A stretch of DNA of 64,000 nt from NCBI RefSeq assembly GCF_047663525.1, contig NC_092600.1, positions 1,054,001 through 1,118,000 on the forward strand, read 5' to 3'. Positions 1-15,067 of the stretch are shown here, in pieces. The DNA is from Anas platyrhynchos. Its lineage: Eukaryota > Chordata > Aves > Anseriformes > Anatidae. How positions within the stretch are numbered: the stretch's first letter is position 1; every line of letters begins with the position of its first letter. The notes below the pieces were generated by a model, which was not told the origin of the DNA, made no database searches, and saw only the letters and a program-made list of their open reading frames with translations. A program made the translations under genes and the position numbers.

Positions 1-3000
1 GAAGTAGAAATGTAATGCTTTCAGTTTTGTCATTTCCTTTAAATCTACAACTTACATGGTCAACTTGTGCCAAAACTCAACAAGCACCATGCAGTGCTGT
101 AAAAACACTCATAAAGGGCCAGCATGGCTGGGACTGGGGAGCTGCCCCCCCACCCCAACAGCTGGAAGGGAGAGTAAATTCGGGTTGGTTTTGGTTACAT
201 GACTTTGCCAATGCTTATTTATAGTTGCACCAGAGTGGTGGTATTGAGGTTGGAACAGATCCCTGCCTGAAAGCTACATGTGACAATATGTGCTTCTAAT
301 TTCTGCTTTGTTGAGAAGCCATGGACAGTTTACATGGCCATCCTAATCTTTAAGTGAAGAATTTTAATTAATCTTAGTAGGAAAACAAGCTGTATTTTAA
401 ACATGGGTAATCTACACAGAAAACAAGAAACGTGACTTTTGTTTGTCTCTTCTTTCAGCTCTTAGCAACAATTATTTCTAGAAACACAGATTAATTTATT
501 GTACTAGGTCTCACCGCAATTAAGAAGTGGAATCACTTTGTATGGAAATGCTAAAAGACAGGCTTTTAGCAAGAATTGCCTGGACTGTTCAAGTCCAGCC
601 TCCATATAGGACTCGAAGATGACAGTAATGCAGTTCTTCTTTCCTGTTCATTGGCCATTTGCAAGAGCTATTTATCCAGGGAAACAAAATGAAGCAGTCT
701 GCAACCTCAGTCATCAACAATCTGTCTTCAGGGAAGTGCTGGAATTTGCACAGAAAGGTCAAATAAATAGCATAAACATCTTCCAGTCTCTAACCTTACT
801 TGATTAAAAAGGAACAAATACAAATTAGTGATATTAATTAATTAATTCTTTTCCTTACAAAATGAAGTGGCTCCTCAGATTTGCCATCCGCATTTACTGG
901 GAGTAGGAACCGTTTGTAAATCCCCAGAGGCGTTGCTGCTCACCTTTGGGTGTTGTTTTCTCAAGAGTTTGGAGTGGCCCTTCTGGGCAGCCCTCTGTGG
1001 TGAGTTCTTGCAGGTATTTTCTGCAGTAGCCCAGCTTTCTTTGGCCAGTGAGATTACAGACGGTGGGCCCACCGTTGACTGTCCTGGAGTGCTCAGCCTG
1101 GTAAGGGATGTTGTGCGACGTGCAGCTTGCTTTGGAAATACCCCCAGTGTCCAAGCGGAGAATGATGGATCTCCAATTTCCCTATGTCTCGCCAGGCCCT
1201 TGTCCACCTGTAATCCTTTCCCATGCCTATTTTATTAGCAAATACATTTTTCATATCTTTGCTGGAAACTGTATTAACAAATTACTACTTTGTCATTTTG
1301 ACATTGTGCAATTATTATTTTATAGGCAAAGTCATTCCAATTGTCCAGGCTGTTCAGTATTCTCAAATACATGCTTAGCTCTGTGCCTGTGTAGCATAGC
1401 ATGCGAGCTGTGCAATTACAGTGCTTCCATGACAAAGCCTTTCCTAAAGTGCTTTCCTGAGGTGATGTTTGTATGATTATTATTCTTTAGTCATTACAAG
1501 CCTCTTTTCTGATAGTGAAAGCAAGCTACAAGACGGCTGTCCGTGCGTTGTGTGTTTGAACATAAATGGCCACACTTGTGCTGAGGTGTGCTCTGGAGCA
1601 GCAGGAAAAAAATAATTCATTTATTCCTTCAGGAGACAAAGGCTCAGTTAAGCAGTTTGTCGTCATTTTTATCACACTTATACAATGTGAGCATCTATAA
1701 TAGTAAGAACATTTGGAATTATATGCGGGTGTGTGAAAACTGTTCAAAAAATAGTAGAAAAAAATGCAGAGGGCATGTGGCTTGTTTTGTCTTCTGCTCC
1801 TAGCACCAGGTGCCTACAGCAGTGGTACATCCAAACCAGGGCCCTATGCAGCTGGTCTGCATGTTGTGCAAAGCTGCTCTGCGCCGTGCCCCGTGGCCCT
1901 GCTTGCCCACAGCTGCACCGGCTCCTGCACTGCTGCCTCCAGGCACTCAGGAGCAGAAGGGTTTTCCTGAGGCTACGTGGTTGTGGCTAGGGCAAACTCT
2001 GCCCCAAGTGAGAGTGCTTCTCAGGTTCAACCCCAATATTGCTCCGTAAGTTTAAGGTTAGTAGTCTTCCTGCACTGACAGCCATACTCAGAAACGAGGT
2101 CTTTCCTCTCTGCATTCTTAGTCATGAAATTGATTTGGAAACTCAATAGTTTTCAAAACGCCTCTGAGCTTTTTGGACTTCTGAGGTCTCATTTTCAAGC
2201 TGTTTTCTCATATTTAAATAGCACATTTGAAAAAGCAAATCCCATGTCCCAGGATAATCCTAAAATCACATGTTAGTAAAATTCATTCTTCTTTTTACAT
2301 ATTGCTTTATGAATTTGCAGTCAAAGACTCTTTAAGGGCCTTCAGTTATCAGCTGCACAGCTGGTCTCATGAGGAGCAGCAGCTCAACTCTGTTCCCATT
2401 TGATCGCTCTCTTTGCCCCCCCCCCAGTTTGCTTGTGCTGGACACAGTTGTGCAAGGAAGTACCTGAGGACCATAACTCCACATGGAGACTGTGAGCCTT
2501 CCTCCTCCGTGCATCCTCACAATAATGCAGTGACCCTATGGATTTCACTCGCAGGAAGAGCATCTCCTTTCTCTAGGGTACTGCTGGACTCAGCACCATA
2601 ATTGTAACAGAAGACTGCTTTTGCCTCATTAACAGGCACAATTTTATTTCTAAATATGAAAAGATTAGGTAAAATCCTAAACAGTAAGACTGGAAGGTCA
2701 CTCCTGAGGTGTAGGTCTGTAATGCTGCCCAAGCCTGGGGGCTGGTAGCTTCTGGGCAATGGGAGAACCAGTAAACCCAATAGCCACACAGATCTGTGGC
2801 TCTTTGTGCTAGATCAGGGGCAGCGTTGAACTTAGCAGTGAAGAGGAAAGCACAGATGTTCATGGGAGGAAAATAATTTTATTCTGAGAACTCTATCAAT
2901 GAACACCAAATGTCCAACAGATTTTGTAAACCCCTTGAGCATGCTTTGTGATGGCCAAATGGTTTGAAATCCTGGTCACCGAAGTTCTCCACGGAAAACA

Positions 3001-6000
3001 CGCAAGCTGCAGGAAGGCTCGCTCTGCGGGATTAAATGGCGCCGCATGGAGAGACCACCCAGGCAAACACGCCGAAATCATTTAGGCCAGGTCTACATTA
3101 CCGACTTTTTCCAGTAGAGCCGTGTTGGGCATAGGGATGGTGGCCTGTGATCTCTCACCAGCAGAGCTGTGCTAGCAGAAGCATGCTTTTTAGAAAATAT
3201 GTACGAAGAAAATTACTTTTATTTTCATTGGAATCCTATAAGTGTCTTTGACAATCGCTGCCATAATATTGTTTATATAAGCAGAGGTACCCATATACGA
3301 AGTATGGAAATATTGCCACATTATAAACATAAGAGCTGGGTTAAACCTGAGATCCTCCTGAGTATCTATGGGATGTTGCCATTCTACTGACATATGGTAA
3401 TGTTTTCTCCCAATAATCTCCTGCAGAAGTAGTTCTGGGCCAACTAGTCATACATTTAAATTCCATAAAATATATAGCAGAGTTTATAAAGTTATTAGAA
3501 CAAAAATGTTTTTGGAGATCTCATTTCATTGTACAATATGCGGCTTCAGCAAAAGAAATCTGTAAACAGATATTTTAGCTTCATACAGAACTCTTTTTAA
3601 TATTTACTCTGACAATCCTAATGGTGGATTTCAGCCAAAATGTTTGTGCAGCTTCATGCCTTAAGGTTTCTACTTCAGATTTACAGTTGAATGTTTTCCT
3701 GTGTGATGGATGATTATTTAAAACTGCTGCTCTCTCCAGTCCTCAAAATGCCAAAAAGACAGTTTTTGTTGCAAGCTATAATTTAAACGTAGAGCCAGAT
3801 TCTGCATTCACTTCATGTCAGTGTTTGTACATGGGATGAAATCTTGGAGGCCACCCCATGCAGAAGTAACAGAAGAACAGGATCAGGTCCTTCAGGGTTC
3901 AGTTAAACAGTAACAAATAATATTAATGTACATCTACTAAATAATTATGTTTGCTAAAGTAATCAAACTGAGGCACTACCAGAATCTTTATGGCGATTTT
4001 AAATCTTCTCTATTAATATAACTTTCTGCAAAAGCTGTCCGTGTGTCCAGCACTGGGCTCGAGGATGGGTAGAAGTCAGCTGACAAGAGCTACATAGGGC
4101 TCCGAGTACATATCAGCGTGTCCAAAGGATGCTTCAGGAGAGAGGGACGAGCAGTTGGCTAGTACCTGGCCTGTCCCTGCAGAGCTGGTCAGTGCAGCTA
4201 CCCAAGCCGTGTCAAGTGGCGAGCCTCAGGTCCGAGCAGAGTCCAGCAGAGTACTGCTGCACACACCGCTCACAACCCTTTCCATGAGCAAAGCCCATAA
4301 TACTCTCCTGGGGTGTCAGCAGTGACAGCTACTGCCCGTCCTCTGATGGCAGTGTTAAATGGCTTCATTCTCCATCTGCACAAGGCAAGCTGAGACAAAA
4401 TGATGTGAGAAGTGTGAAAAGAATTAGATTTTTAAAGTTAATTTAAATACAGTAACCTCTTAAAGGCCTGAGGAAATGCTATTGAGCAACGGGGAGCAGT
4501 TAGGGTAATAATGTAACAGAGGCATGGTTATGGAAATTGCCATGTTCATTAAACATTTATTCCAAATATAACCCTTCACTCTTCCCATCTGCAGAAAATG
4601 TAAAACAATTCTAAGTGGCTGGTGCACCTGAATTGCTCGAATTACCTCAGTGATTGATCGTGAGTTTATACTAAGCTTAGAATTTCACAATGATCCCTTT
4701 CTGTTTGCTTGTTTGTATTTAATCTAGGTCTAAAGAGAGAATGTAATCAAATAATGAGATTAATACAAATTCTGGTGTATTTGTACTGAATAAATGATTG
4801 CCAGTATATGTCATTATAATTATTATTTGGCTACAGGCTTAGATATCCATGTAAAATACTATGATTGCTTTAATGGATTTTCTTTTCAAGATCTTATAGG
4901 GTATTGTTTCCAGAGCCCATTCTTCTCAATTTCCTCTCAGTTCTACAGCGAGGCTTTGTTGCCTAGTGAGCCTTTAACTACTCGTGTCTAGGTGCTAATA
5001 AAAGTTCCCTTAGTGATAGGAGATACGCTGCATGAGAAATGATGCCCCAGGAAGGACGACCCTCCCTGCAGGTGTGCATTCTTCCAGTCTGTGCGTGACC
5101 TGTAGTAGTGGGAGTGAAATGAGGAAGATTTATTTCAGACATACTCAGGTCTGAAACTGAAGCTTCACAACCTGCGATTTCAGGGAATACACCGGTCTGC
5201 TCTGGACTGAGCTTTGTCTCCATCTCGCTGTAGAACATCTGTAACGGGGGGGCATTAGGACTGGGAAGGCCAAACCCATCGTGCAGGCAAGTCAAGTCAC
5301 ATGGAAGCAGGTGGCCCTCGTGCTTGGTCTTGCTGAGGTTTGTGGCGCAGAGCTGAGCACTCGGGAAAGGTGTTGGGAAGCTGTGACAGCGGGGGTTTCT
5401 TCCTCAACATTGCTGAACACGATTTTATGTTAAGTAAATACGTGCGTGCATTTTATTCCAACCTCTGTAACCAAACCTAAACTAACTAAATAAGACTTTG
5501 CCCAAGAACATGCATTTTGGTTTGGTTCCTAATTTTAAGGTTTAGATAAAACTGAAGAGATTTGGTTTTTATCATCATTCTTCATTACCGGCTGGCATCT
5601 AACTTCCATGAATGAAAGCAGACTGGCTGCTCTCCCGTAGCTAATTTATCTGGGCCAGGCTGAAACATCTGATTATTATTATGTGGCCTTATTGACATAC
5701 TGGTTAAAGATTCCCTGAGCAGAATTGGAAGAGACAGTTTTAATATCCCCTTCGACAACATTTTCCAGGAACAGAGGTGTTTATTTAGATACGGCGTGCA
5801 GCTCTCCATAGCTTAGCATCAAACCCTAGCGCTGTCCTGCCTGAGCGGGCAGGGGTGCGGGAAGCCCTCCCTGAGCCAAGGTGCCCTGCTGTGGGGCCAG
5901 GCAGACCTGGCAGTGCCAGTGCTGGGGCTGCCCGGGGGTGCTGCAGGCTGATGAGGGATATTGTGCAGATAATGCACCCTGGCAGCATGGCAGTGACTTG

Positions 6001-9000
6001 GGGCCAGCTCTGGCTCGGCACGTAACTGCTGCAGAAACCTCCTGGCTGGTATGGGAAAATCCAACAGGCACGATGTGGACTCCACATGCATGTGTTGTTT
6101 GTGTTTGTAAGTTAACGAAAGGATGGAGGCTCCAGGAGTTGTCCTGGGAGCACCACGCTGTCCTCTCCACTCATTGAGATGTCCGTGCCAGCCCCTGAAG
6201 CTGCCCAGCTTTCAGCATGAACTTCCCAGCCTTCCTGCAGGATGAGACAAGGGCACAGCACGTTCCCTGAGCACTGCCCCGTGGCTTCTCCCTGCTCTTC
6301 ATGTCCCACCTCCGTCTTTGAGATTTAGGCCGAAGGAAGGAAAGGAGCTGCTGCCGCTCGCCTGCCTGCAATGTGAAACACATTTCATAGTTTCCAGAGA
6401 TTTGAGCTAGAAATGTCTTAACTTATGATTTTCTGTTTTCCATAAGTTTGAGGTTTTCTGATGTTTTGGGACTGTTGTCATCTTGATTTACTTTCTGGGT
6501 TTGAAAGGTTTGAACTTGTATATCCATCTTTAGGTTTGTGCCTGTCTGCTCAGCACTGAGCATTTCACTCCAATATTTTTTCTTCTGCAGGGGATAAGAG
6601 ATTTTTATGCTGGAGTAAATGTAAAGATGCAAAACCCTCTTGAGACAGATTGATCTGGTTTACTCTGAAAGAAAAATGTGGTAGGAGATTTTCAAAAAAA
6701 TCCAAAAATCTGCAGTGGATAAGAAGGGAAACATCTCTTTTTCAGAATTCTCATACAAAATGATCCAAACGATGTGACCAAAACCTCTTCCCTTGATTTC
6801 CTTCTCCCATGGTAATTCACAGTAGCACTGCCAATGGTCAGGCACCAGAAACCAGACACTTAAACAGAAAGGGGTTTTAAGAGAAGCGGGAAGAGATCCT
6901 TCCATTCCAATGCAGTGACTTCACCTGACAGGCGAGGGGAATATCACGAGAAACAGCAACCCAGAGAGGGGCAGATGGGACCCTTCACCTCGGTGGTCGT
7001 TCTCATCTCTGACTCCCCAGCACCATCGGCAGGTCTGTAGCAGGACATGTCCCTCTCCAGCCCTCATCTCAGGGTCGTTTCCATGCTTCAGGCCTCTCAC
7101 AGTGCCTGCTTCTGACAGGTTTGTTTTAAGCCCCTTACTCTTTGAACCAATGGGGATTTTGGAAACAATTTCCTTTTTTTTGCTTTGCTTTTTTCCTTTC
7201 CTTTTTCCCAGCTGCTTGATACTGCTGCAGTACCAAATAACAAGTGAAAGTGCAAGTTCTCCCCTCTTGTCTCTGCAGAAGCATTTCGGGGTCAGTTCTT
7301 AAGCTGCAAATATGCAGCTCAGGAACATCCATAGATTTCATCTGCCAGCAGAGCTCTGTGGCAGTAACTTCATATAGCTGGGGAAACATTCAGCTGAGAT
7401 AAATCACCACAGCTACGTTGACAGCAAACATCCATCTTCAGCCCAGACCACTTAATGGCCATGAGCTAATCTTCATCATAAATACCATTTTCAATTTTGC
7501 TTCAAACAGGTGGAATGTCAAACAGTGAATGTTGGCCAGCTGAGATTATTTTGGTCTTCATCAGAACCACAGCCTGGGCTCCAGGTCTGAGGGCAAAAAC
7601 AAAGGCTGAGTGTCGTGCTGCAGAAAAATGATGCATTTGGTTTGGGGGAGGAGGAGAGGAATCTTTGCCTGGTTCCAGTGCAGGAGCAGGGAGCTGAGGC
7701 TTCTCGCTGCCCGCTGTTGTGTTCAGACACTGAGGCTCTGAAGGTGCTCGAACCCTGGGGTGTGCGGGCAGGCGGCGCCCAGCCGCGGGGAGCTGGACAT
7801 GGCCCATCAGCTGCCAGAGCTCTTGGGGGAAATCTTACCAGGACGCAGCCCTCCAGCTGCCTGCCTCTCTGCGTCACCTAACGCGCTGGTGCTGCACTCC
7901 TCCAGCTTCCCATTTTCTCGTGTGCCATTATGTTTTTTATCTTCCTTCCCCTAGTTCCCTGTGATATCACCCAAAATTAACTGGCATTGTGTTTCCCAGC
8001 CTTTTAACAGCTATTAGAGTGGCTTTACCAAATGATTGCTAAAAACGACTTTCAAGCTTCCCAAACACAATCATTTATTAAGAGAATAAAGGAAACAGCA
8101 TGCTGTTTCTTTGTGACTTCACAGGCTTATTTCTTTCTCCCAATTAATGGCTTTGAATGAAGCTGTAATTGAGCAATGACTAATACTGAAGATGAAATTG
8201 TCTTATCTCTGTCATTTAGATCTTGTGCCTCCCTTTTACAACAATACCAAATAAAAATAACACCACCGTACTGGGCTTCTTCAAGGATTTAAATTTGTTT
8301 ATTGAAATCACAGGACCAGTCCGTAAGGGCTCTCAGGGAGCCAGCATGCACAGGACTCAAACCAGGATTAAGAGAGGCCCTGGGCAGCTCGATGCCACCT
8401 CGGTGCTGGGCTGGCTCCCATGGGGGCTGCAAGGGGTGCAGTGCCAGCACCCTGCCCCGGTGGGCAGGCAGCGCTGTCCCCAGGCACTGCCACCACCTGC
8501 ACCCGTGGGCACAGCCAGCAGAGGTGAGAGGTGCTGCTCCCTGGGACAAGGTCTTCAAGACCTCCTTCCACAAGAGCAGGGGTTCCTCAGTTTCTGCAAA
8601 CCTATGTGTTGTTTATAAATACGTGATGTACTTAGAAAAGCACTGTTCAATTTACCGATAATGCCGTATTTATTTTTCCCCATTGTATCTAGTCACTAAG
8701 TCATAATTCTGCATCTTATTGGCTGACTGAAATGGTTTCTCAGGAAACTGGCAATTAAGGAGTAGGAAAAACGCCTGTGAGTCACAGATACTTATAAACA
8801 AGCGGGGATTGATTGGGCTGCAGCAGGATCCACCCGCAGGGCCATGGGGCCAGAGGTCAGCGCCAGGCTCGGAGGCATTGGCACCGCCTCAAGGCGACCG
8901 CTGCCCCGCTGGACCTGTCCTGGGGTTAATCGCCTGCGTTTTGGTTCATTCCCAGCCCTGCTTCCCTGGTGTGGTGATCGGCGTTGATACCATCACACTC

Positions 9001-12000
9001 TGCTTCCCCCTGTGCTGCCGCTGCAGAGCCCGCGTGCTTTTCCCTCTCCAGCTGCAGGCAGGCGAGCCAGATGGTGCCTGCTGTGCTGCAAATTTGAGGA
9101 AGGATAGCAAAGGACACTCAGGGTCCCCAGGCAGCCGTGCCGTGATGTGCCATGATGTGCGTTCCCTTTGCCCCCAGCTCTGCCCATTCTGGTGCTCAGC
9201 TGGGCCAGGAGCAGCGCAGGCAGAGGCAGTGCCGGCCCTGGCTCCCTGCTGTCGACGCGGGCACCCGGCCGCGCTCTGGTGAGAGAACAAGCAAACCCAG
9301 GGGTCTCCCAAAATAGCCCAATCTGAGCAACAAAACAAAAAGAAGCACGTTGAAAAATTGAATGCAAACTTGCGCAGGCTCTGCTAGGACCTGGGGGCAG
9401 CAGCCCGCCCAAAGCGGCCATCGCGCACAGCATCGAGGTGCCTGTATAACAGCGTGGCCCCACCTGTGGCAGCACAACTGTGGCCGCCTTTTAGCAGCTC
9501 TTCTGCTATTTAATTTTTATCAGTTGGAAAAGGGATTCTGTTCTGACATAATTCATCTAATGTCATAGGGGGAGTTGATAGAACCAGAAATAGATCGCCA
9601 CACTGGTGATGCCCTAGAGTGTGCTGCTTTATACGGTGGTGCAGGCACAGGCTTGGTCTCTTTTCTAGTCTTTTATCCTCTAGTCTCACAGAAATTTTCA
9701 GAAATTTTCTCCTCTTGCTTCTTTATCTGCCTTTCAGCTCTAGATACAACTTAATTTCTATTAGCTATGCCATTATCTGTTCCATGAGTTCTGACATACA
9801 TTACTCCAAAATACAAAAATCTTATTTCATATTAAAGCTAATCTACAATTTTGATTTAATAAATTGGACCATGCTCAAGGAAATCAGAGTGAAATATCAG
9901 CTTGTTAAGTTTCATATCACCAGCCCCCTGATAGTTATAATATGGCAATTTCTGGTGAATAAATTATCCGAAAGTTTTATATGCTGTGTCTAATCACAAT
10001 TTCTATCAGATAGAAATTACCACCTACTTCCCAAAGGATGGATTTTTTTATTATTATTATTCCATACAACTGTGAAATTAATTATGCCATTTGGGGTGGG
10101 AGTTTATGAAAAAGACAGAGGGTGGTTCTTTGGGAATTAGCTCACTAATGTTACTTCAACCATCTAAATAAACACAAGGGATTCATTTTAGACAGTGGGA
10201 TAGTCATCAAACGCTTTGATTCTGCATATCAACTCTTTCCCACTTCAAAGTCTCATCTTCATTATTAGGCACCAGCTCTCATCTTCATCATTTTTTTTAA
10301 ACGCTCTCTTCTGCTCAGCACTTTTGAGACATTTTCCTAAGTGGGTTGTTTTGTCCACTGGCCCTTGTTGAGCTGCATCATTTTTCTGCATCTTAACAGC
10401 ACTCTAATCTTCTCCCTAATTACATGTAATGAGTATTTTGGAGTTGACAGAAGTACATCAAGACCTAATAATAAAGAAAACTACTAAATCTATTCTTCCA
10501 ATTATATTCTGTTAACTGAGATGGTTGGCATCTAGCAGATATAAAAATAGGTATTATTAAAATCCTCCAATCTTCCCCTGGTATTTCATCCCCTACCTCA
10601 CATTGTGTTTTCACAGCCACATCAACAACACACGTCCCTGCCCGAGCCAAAGATGTACAGAGTTAGAGCATTTAGCTGAAAGCCCTGTCTGTGTTGGAGA
10701 TCACTGGGACCAGGCTTTATCCCATAGCTGTGAAGTTCTGTATCAGTTAAATATGCCCATAATATACAAAGTTATTTAAAATGGTGATCATCAGCCTGCG
10801 GGAGAAGTGAGGGTGTTTAGTATCTATTAGGACAATTATCTTTTTTTCCTATTGCTTACTGGAAAGAAAAAAAAAATCAGAACTGAAAAAAATCTGAAGG
10901 TTGTTAATTCAATGTAAAATAGGAGTTTTGAAATTATGCTGAGCTCAAGCTGCAGTATTTGCAACCAAGTTCTCCCGAAGTCAGAAGTTTAGGTTGATGT
11001 TCCTCTGACTTTGGAATCTAAATGCAAAAATGTTGACAAGTCAATGTCACCTATTGGGAAATATTGTCCTCACCCTTTTCCCAGTCTTTTGCTTCTCTTC
11101 TTCATTTGCAGCCCTTTATAACGTGGTTGAAATGTTGAAAAAGTACCTCCTAGCAGACAGAGAACAGATAGAGAAGAAGATTTAAATATTTGATCATGTC
11201 CCTAAGTCACTATCTTTCAAGGAAGTCTCACAGGCTCGTGTTCTCCAGCCAGAAGTGTCGGGTAATGCTGCGTTACTTTCACTGCTCCCCACCTGAGACC
11301 AGCCTCAGGAACTGTTTGCAATTGATTCGTTAAAATCAGAATTAACCCTCAAATGAAAGTCAAGAGGTAGCTTTATCATGTAATAGAAACTTACTGAAAA
11401 ACATTAAGACCTTAAACGTTCTGACCCAAGCCTGTTCAGCCACCTTCCCTGTTCTCAGGAAGTTCTCAGATTAGGAGCCAAATCCACATTAATTTCCAGC
11501 TCTTTGCTTTCTCTTCCCCATCTCGCCACTACGAGCCGTATGCTTTGCTTCCCGTCGCTCGGGAGGACCATCTCATAACGGCGAGACTCATCCCAACAAC
11601 CTTCAGATAGTCTGGAAAGTCATTTCCCATAGAAAATATTGAAAGAACATGTCAGATTAGAGGTGCTCCCTTGTGAAGTGCCATTTGGAAGCAGAAGTGT
11701 GATCAGACTAAGAGATTGCACATTAGCTGCTTGAGTGGTGGAAATGAAACTTGTTAACAATTCTGCTGTTCCTCACAGAAAAATGGCCCCAGTGAGATTT
11801 AACCCAGCTGATCTTTCCTAAAGACAATTACAGGATGCAAATATTTGTAAACCACCCATTTATTTTATGCCGGTTGATGCGTTAAACCCCACCTCCATGT
11901 TTCCAGTGCAGCCTGAACCAAGGGTGCCCATTGTCTGCCCGTGCTGGCCACGGCTGCCGGGGATGCGGCCGTGCAGGGCAGGGCTCTGCAGAACCAGAAA

Positions 12001-13834
12001 CAGAGGACGTTTGCCTCTGGACATCATGGAGCTCTGGCTTGGCACGCCTCACAGACCTCACTCATCAGCTCATCTGGCACAAGTGATGCTTTCCTGCAGC
12101 CCCTGTCCCTCACACCGACTCCATCGTTCCCTGCTGGAGGTGTGAGCTGGGGTTCCCTGCCCTGCAGGAGGAGGAGGACGTCCTCTTCCTGGAGCTTTCA
12201 GTGATGCACTGTGGAATTTGAACTACAGGGGGGAAAAAAGAATGAAAAAAAAAAAAACAACAAGCAAACAAACAAACAAACAAAAAAACTTCAGGAGTTC
12301 CAGGTGTTGAAATGCAATGACAACAAAATCATTTACCAGCCTCCAGCTGCATCAGCACCTGCCTTCCCCCCAGCCTTACACAGCCCTGCTGCCCCCAGGT
12401 GCTGGCCTGGACGAGGCCTGGCTTTGCTCTTCCTTCTTGTGCCAGCCAGAGGTGTCAGAGCAGGAGCAGTTCTGGTTGGTGACCATCTCTGCAGTTGCTT
12501 GAGGACCTCTGTGGATGAAAGCTGCAATTATATAAAGGTAGATGTCATAAATACAGGTTACACAGCTAGTCATGGCATTATGCTGCCATTTTAAGATCTG
12601 CCCTGGGCTAGCGTGTGGTATCCTGCCAAACTGTTGCTACTGTAGAAAAGATGAGGAATTATACATTGAGATAAGACGTTTGAACATAAATGGTCTGTAA
12701 ATTCTAAACATCGTGACCATTAGGATTTCTCATCCAGATTTAGATTTTGTGTATTTCATGCAAGGTTTTTTCTTTATTTGGGTCCATTTCTGCATTTTTT
12801 AGCTACGGGCTTCCTGCTGCGGTGGCCCATGCCACTGAGCCTGTGCATCGCCCAGCCGCAGCGTCACTTCAGCTCTGCTTGTGCCAGAGCAGTGCTGCTG
12901 CAGCAGAAAAGGAGGGGAACTACAGTTGTGCTCAAATTTTACCCTTGCTTCAAAGGGTGATGTCGGATGTAGCAGAGTGGGTGGAGGAGAGGTTTTGCTC
13001 GAGGCTTTTCAGTGCTAAAGCCTGAGATCTCGAGCTGAAAAGCTGATGGCTGAGGTCAGCGACAGGAGGTGGGCAGCCGCGGTTTGGCAGAGGGAGCAGG
13101 CGTGAAGGTGCCTCCTGGAAGGATGCCCAGGGGCTGGGAGGCTTGCAGGGGGCTCCCACACCCCCGGAGCATGCAATGAGACATCTGGGGCAGGAAACCA
13201 GGCCTGGCATTTGGGTACCGAAACCGTACCCGTGCTTGAAGTGTTTATGAATAGCTTCTTCTGTAGAAACAGATGTCCCATGACAGGCGCAAAACTCATC
13301 TTATGGGTTTTTTTAATGACTGTGACCACCCCGTTTTCCTCCTCAGAAACAAAGAACTGCTAGCTCCAAACACGCCCCAGGGAAAACAGCCAGACTGCCA
13401 GGGAGAGCAGGGGTTGGGGCACATCCGTGTATCTGAGGATTGCCATAGACTTGGAGCTGAACGCTCTAGACATGGCGTGATTTATATACCCTGTGGGAAA
13501 TAATGGCTTCAGCAGAAGAAAAGCCCCTATTGAAATTGCCGCTGTCACTTCTGCTTCCTGTTTATGACATTGGATTCGGCTACACAGATGTCAGCGCTGC
13601 CATCACAAACGTAGCATCTGCACTGGCTCCAGGTAAGGGGAGAAAAATAAGAGAACATGAGCTCTCAAATCACATTTTGGTGCCAATATCTTCCTTAGCA
13701 ATAAGAGAAAGAAGAAAACAATTTCAGAAAAACTGCAGTATGTAAGCCACAGTCGCTGCCGAAGCAGAACAATTATTGTTGCTATAAAGGAATGTGTGAT
13801 ACATCATCTACTCCTTAACAACTCCTGCAGGAGA
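1..13834. other. Intergenic DNA, no gene supported
   Basis: Mostly AT-rich single-copy sequence with GC-rich patches at about 5830-6010, 7640-7870, 8330-8570, 8810-9290 and 12370-12470. All open frames are short and match nothing recognisable. Simple repeats are minor apart from the A-rich/CAAA tract at 12244. Long AT-rich stretches such as 3390-4800 and 9490-11850 contain no repeat that I recognise and could include conserved noncoding elements. Confidence 0.7.
12244..12289. repeat. A-rich / (CAAA)n repeat
   Basis: An A13 run, then CAACAAG and four to five AAAC units. Simple sequence. Confidence 0.9.
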
Positions 13835-14110
13835 AGGAGGGTTATCAGGGGACTTGAGGGGAGCAAATATCTAACCCCAATCTTTAATAAAGTAGCTGGA
13901 AAGAAATCAGGAAATTATACACTTGTAGGGTTGATCTCAATGGTAAATACGAGTCTGCAGAAATTAATAAAGGATGAGGTCACACAACAGCTGGAGGAGT
14001 TTGAGTTGATTTTGAAAAAATATTCCAGATGGCTTTTCTAATCTGTTTTTTAAAGGAATAAAGCCTTACCTGACAAATCTATAAAATGTTCTCAGCAGCC
14101 AAGTGAGGAA
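13835..14110 (+). mobile_element. Ancient decayed CR1/L3-like LINE fragment (5' part of RT domain)
   Basis: The + strand encodes TPIFNKV..GKKSGNYTLVGLIS and later KLIKDEV, which matches the start of the CR1 reverse transcriptase (PIFKKG..DPGNYRPVSLTS...EKIIKD type). It is followed by CCTTACCTGACAAATCTAT at 14066-14084, matching the next conserved CR1 segment. It lies on the same strand as the fragment at 49370 but 35 kb away, so the two are probably separate insertions. It is a fragment with stops and no intact product. Confidence 0.75.
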
Positions 14111-15010
14111 ACAAGGTTAGATGAGCACTGATATTGCCCGGATCAGGACAGTGACAAAGTTCTCAAAGCCCACGTGCGGAGGGCTGGAGGGTGCAGTCAC
14201 AGACAGGGCGATAGCTTGGAGCTTTACCGTGACGTGCATTTGAGCAGTGCCACAACGGAGCCATCCCAAATGCAGCCCTGTTGATGCCATTCATGAAGAA
14301 GTTTCTGTTGTACTTCAGAAGAAAGAAGCCTCAATCCCTGCCCCAGCCCACCGCTCCCCTTCATCCGCATGGGTACGGCACAGCCGGCGGGGCCACGGCG
14401 CAGCCGGGGCTGTCCCAGGCACTGGGGGCTCATCCCTCCACGGACACCAGAGGTTCAGACAAGGCCAGGGAACTGAGAACAACTGCATATACATTTCTGA
14501 AGAATTTCTGGCTTGTTTTCAGTGAGTGCTACAGCAAAACTGCCTATTGTACTCGGAGCGTTTTACAGGCTGTCCTGCATAGCTAACTCCTTACCCAACA
14601 CACGCTCGTGTTTGAGGTTGGAGCCAACTGGTATATGCTAGCTTACATAAGGGTTAGATTTGGGACCGAGCCATCGTCCCACATTACAGGCAGTATGGAT
14701 TGGCTCCAGGAGGTACAAGCTGTAGAAAAATGTAGTTTGAGCTGAGCTCTGTCTGTGCTATGGTCAGATTTTAGGAGTCACCAGCCGAGGGCTGGTGCTG
14801 GTGGTTGCTTTGGAGGCTTGTGGAAGCCCTCAGTTAGCACCCGCAGAACCTCGGGAGGTGGCACAAGGCTGGAGCGATATTTGGGGTCGGTAACTGACAC
14901 ACGTGTAGCCTAGGACTGATGGGGTGTGCATGGGGTTTTTTTGGGTGCCAGGCAACGGTGGGACAGGTTGGGGGTCTGGGAGCCGGCGAGCATCCAAGGC
15001 TGGGCGCGTT

Positions 15011-15067
15011 GGGGTGGGATGGGACACAGGTGGGATGGGATGCTGATGGGATAGGATGGGGATGGGC
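15011..15067. repeat. GGGAT-rich minisatellite-like tract
   Basis: Repeated GGGATGGGA/GGGATAGGA units over about 57 bases. G-rich on the + strand with many runs of three or more G's. Confidence 0.7.
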
